Source: Mageeibacillus sp. UBA5770
GTDB taxonomy: Bacteria; Bacillota_A; Clostridia; Saccharofermentanales; Saccharofermentanaceae
Direction of reading: 5' to 3'
Assembly: GCA_002418705.1 (NCBI GenBank)
Contig: DIEQ01000114.1
Location: forward strand, 4,485-18,898
DNA: 14,414 nucleotides
Positions 13,579 to 14,414 of this stretch are shown here, in pieces; the first letter of the stretch is position 1; each line of letters opens with the position of its first letter. The translations under genes and the position numbers were made by a program. The notes beneath the pieces are model-generated. The model searched no databases. It was not told the origin of the DNA and saw nothing but the letters and a program-made list of their open reading frames with translations.

Positions 13579-14414
13579 TTATTGACTGATGCCCGCACAG
13601 GACCCGGGAAGGTCATAGTCATCTTTACCGTTACCGCCCGTATCAATACCGGTCATGGCATTCGGATAATTGCCGGTAAAGCATGCGTCGCAGAATTTGT
13701 GGCCGGGCTCTGAAATCATATCACCTAAGCTGTCGGCGCGAAGATATCCAAGGGAATCCGCGCCGATTATGCTGCAGATCTCATCAATGGAATGCTGGCG
13801 GGCAATGAGCCTGTCACCCGACGGAACATCCGTCCCGTAGAAACAGGGATGCAGGAACGGCGGCGCGCTGATGCGGACATGAACTTCCCTGGCACCGCAG
13901 GCCTTGAGCATGCCGACAATGTGGGCAATGGTTGTGCCGCGTACAATTGAGTCATCAATCATGACAACACGCTTGCCTCTGACGGAGGACTTAACCGGGT
14001 TAAGCTTAATCGAGACCGCTTCCTGCCGCTGTGACTGTTCCGGCTTGATAAAAGTACGTCCGATGTAATTGTTTTTAACAAAGCCGCGGACAAGCGGAAT
14101 ACCTGATTCTAGACTGAAGCCATTGGCGGCATCAAGTCCGGATTCCGGCACGCCGATGACGACGTCTGCCTCGACCGGGTACTGGCGGGCCAATAAACGG
14201 CCGGCTTCGAGACGCGCTTCAAAAACGCTCACGCCGTCAATATAACTGTCGGGGCGGGCAAAATAGATATATTCAAAAATACACTTGCTGCACTTGCCCG
14301 AGCAGTGCGTGCGAATCGAGTGAAGTCCATTGTCATCGCAGACGACGATTTCCCCCGGCTCAACGTCACGGACAAATTCAGCTCCCGCAGCATCAAGTGC
14401 GCAGGTCTCAGAAG
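13579..14414 (-). CDS. purF: Amidophosphoribosyltransferase, C-terminal part (cut by window edge)
   Basis: This is the last 277 codons of PurF, the first committed enzyme of purine synthesis, which makes phosphoribosylamine from PRPP and glutamine. The frame is open to the window edge at 14414; the N-terminal glutaminase domain with its catalytic cysteine lies outside. Visible are SETCALDAAGAEFVRDVEPGEIV, then CSGKCSKCIFEYIYFARPDS, the PRPP-binding motif VVMIDDSIVRGTT, RISAPPFLHPCFYG and KFCDACFTGNYP. The cysteines in the CSKCIFEYIYFARPDS, PCFYG and CDACFTG segments match positions that hold the iron-sulfur cluster in Bacillus-type PurF, an oxygen-sensitive form. The C-terminus ends within about 25 residues of that last motif. 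The call is certain; completeness is not. Confidence 0.97.
   Translation of the reverse strand, partial: SETCALDAAGAEFVRDVEPGEIVVCDDNGLHSIRTHCSGKCSKCIFEYIYFARPDSYIDGVSVFEARLEAGRLLARQYPVEADVVIGVPESGLDAANGFSLESGIPLVRGFVKNNYIGRTFIKPEQSQRQEAVSIKLNPVKSSVRGKRVVMIDDSIVRGTTIAHIVGMLKACGAREVHVRISAPPFLHPCFYGTDVPSGDRLIARQHSIDEICSIIGADSLGYLRADSLGDMISEPGHKFCDACFTGNYPNAMTGIDTGGNGKDDYDLPGSCAGISQ

Overview
The window looks like a stretch of core chromosome from a member of the Bacillota, most likely a Clostridia-type lineage. The pointers are the yloC-remA-gmk-rpoZ gene order, an alpha2-type glycyl-tRNA synthetase, a Bacillus-type PurF, pyruvate phosphate dikinase, a Crh-like HPr paralogue, strong GGAGG ribosome binding sites and TTGACA/TATAAT-type promoters. 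Genus cannot be read from the sequence. Every supported gene is on the minus strand, so transcription runs from high to low coordinates. No tRNA, rRNA, CRISPR array, transposase, integrase or phage gene was found.

In transcription order: (1) 14414-12121 holds the 3' part of purF, an RluA-family pseudouridine synthase and a beta-phosphoglucomutase-like HAD hydrolase, closely spaced. (2) A consensus-like promoter at 12019-11991 and a 5'-terminal leader hairpin precede rplM-rpsI (L13, S9). A GC-rich hairpin at 10931-10968 follows. (3) 10857-7651 holds an amidohydrolase, tsaE, tsaB and rimI, linked by overlaps or a 21-base gap. tsaE and tsaB act in tRNA t6A synthesis, but tsaD is not here. (4) A very good promoter at 7574-7546 drives a Crh-like HPr paralogue, uvrC and a metallophosphoesterase as one tight unit. 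(5) A promoter at 4630-4602 drives yloC, remA, gmk, rpoZ and glyQS. (6) After a second GC-rich hairpin at 696-737 comes the 5' part of ppdK, cut by the window edge.

The window is mostly housekeeping, and no new multi-gene system is visible. The most interesting points are modifications of familiar proteins. The HPr paralogue has Gln15 in place of the phosphocarrier histidine but keeps Ser46, and it is translationally coupled to uvrC. The omega subunit has a long acidic tail. TsaB has a proline-rich tail. The amidohydrolase carries a glycine/alanine-rich insertion. Two strong operon-end hairpins lack U-tracts.
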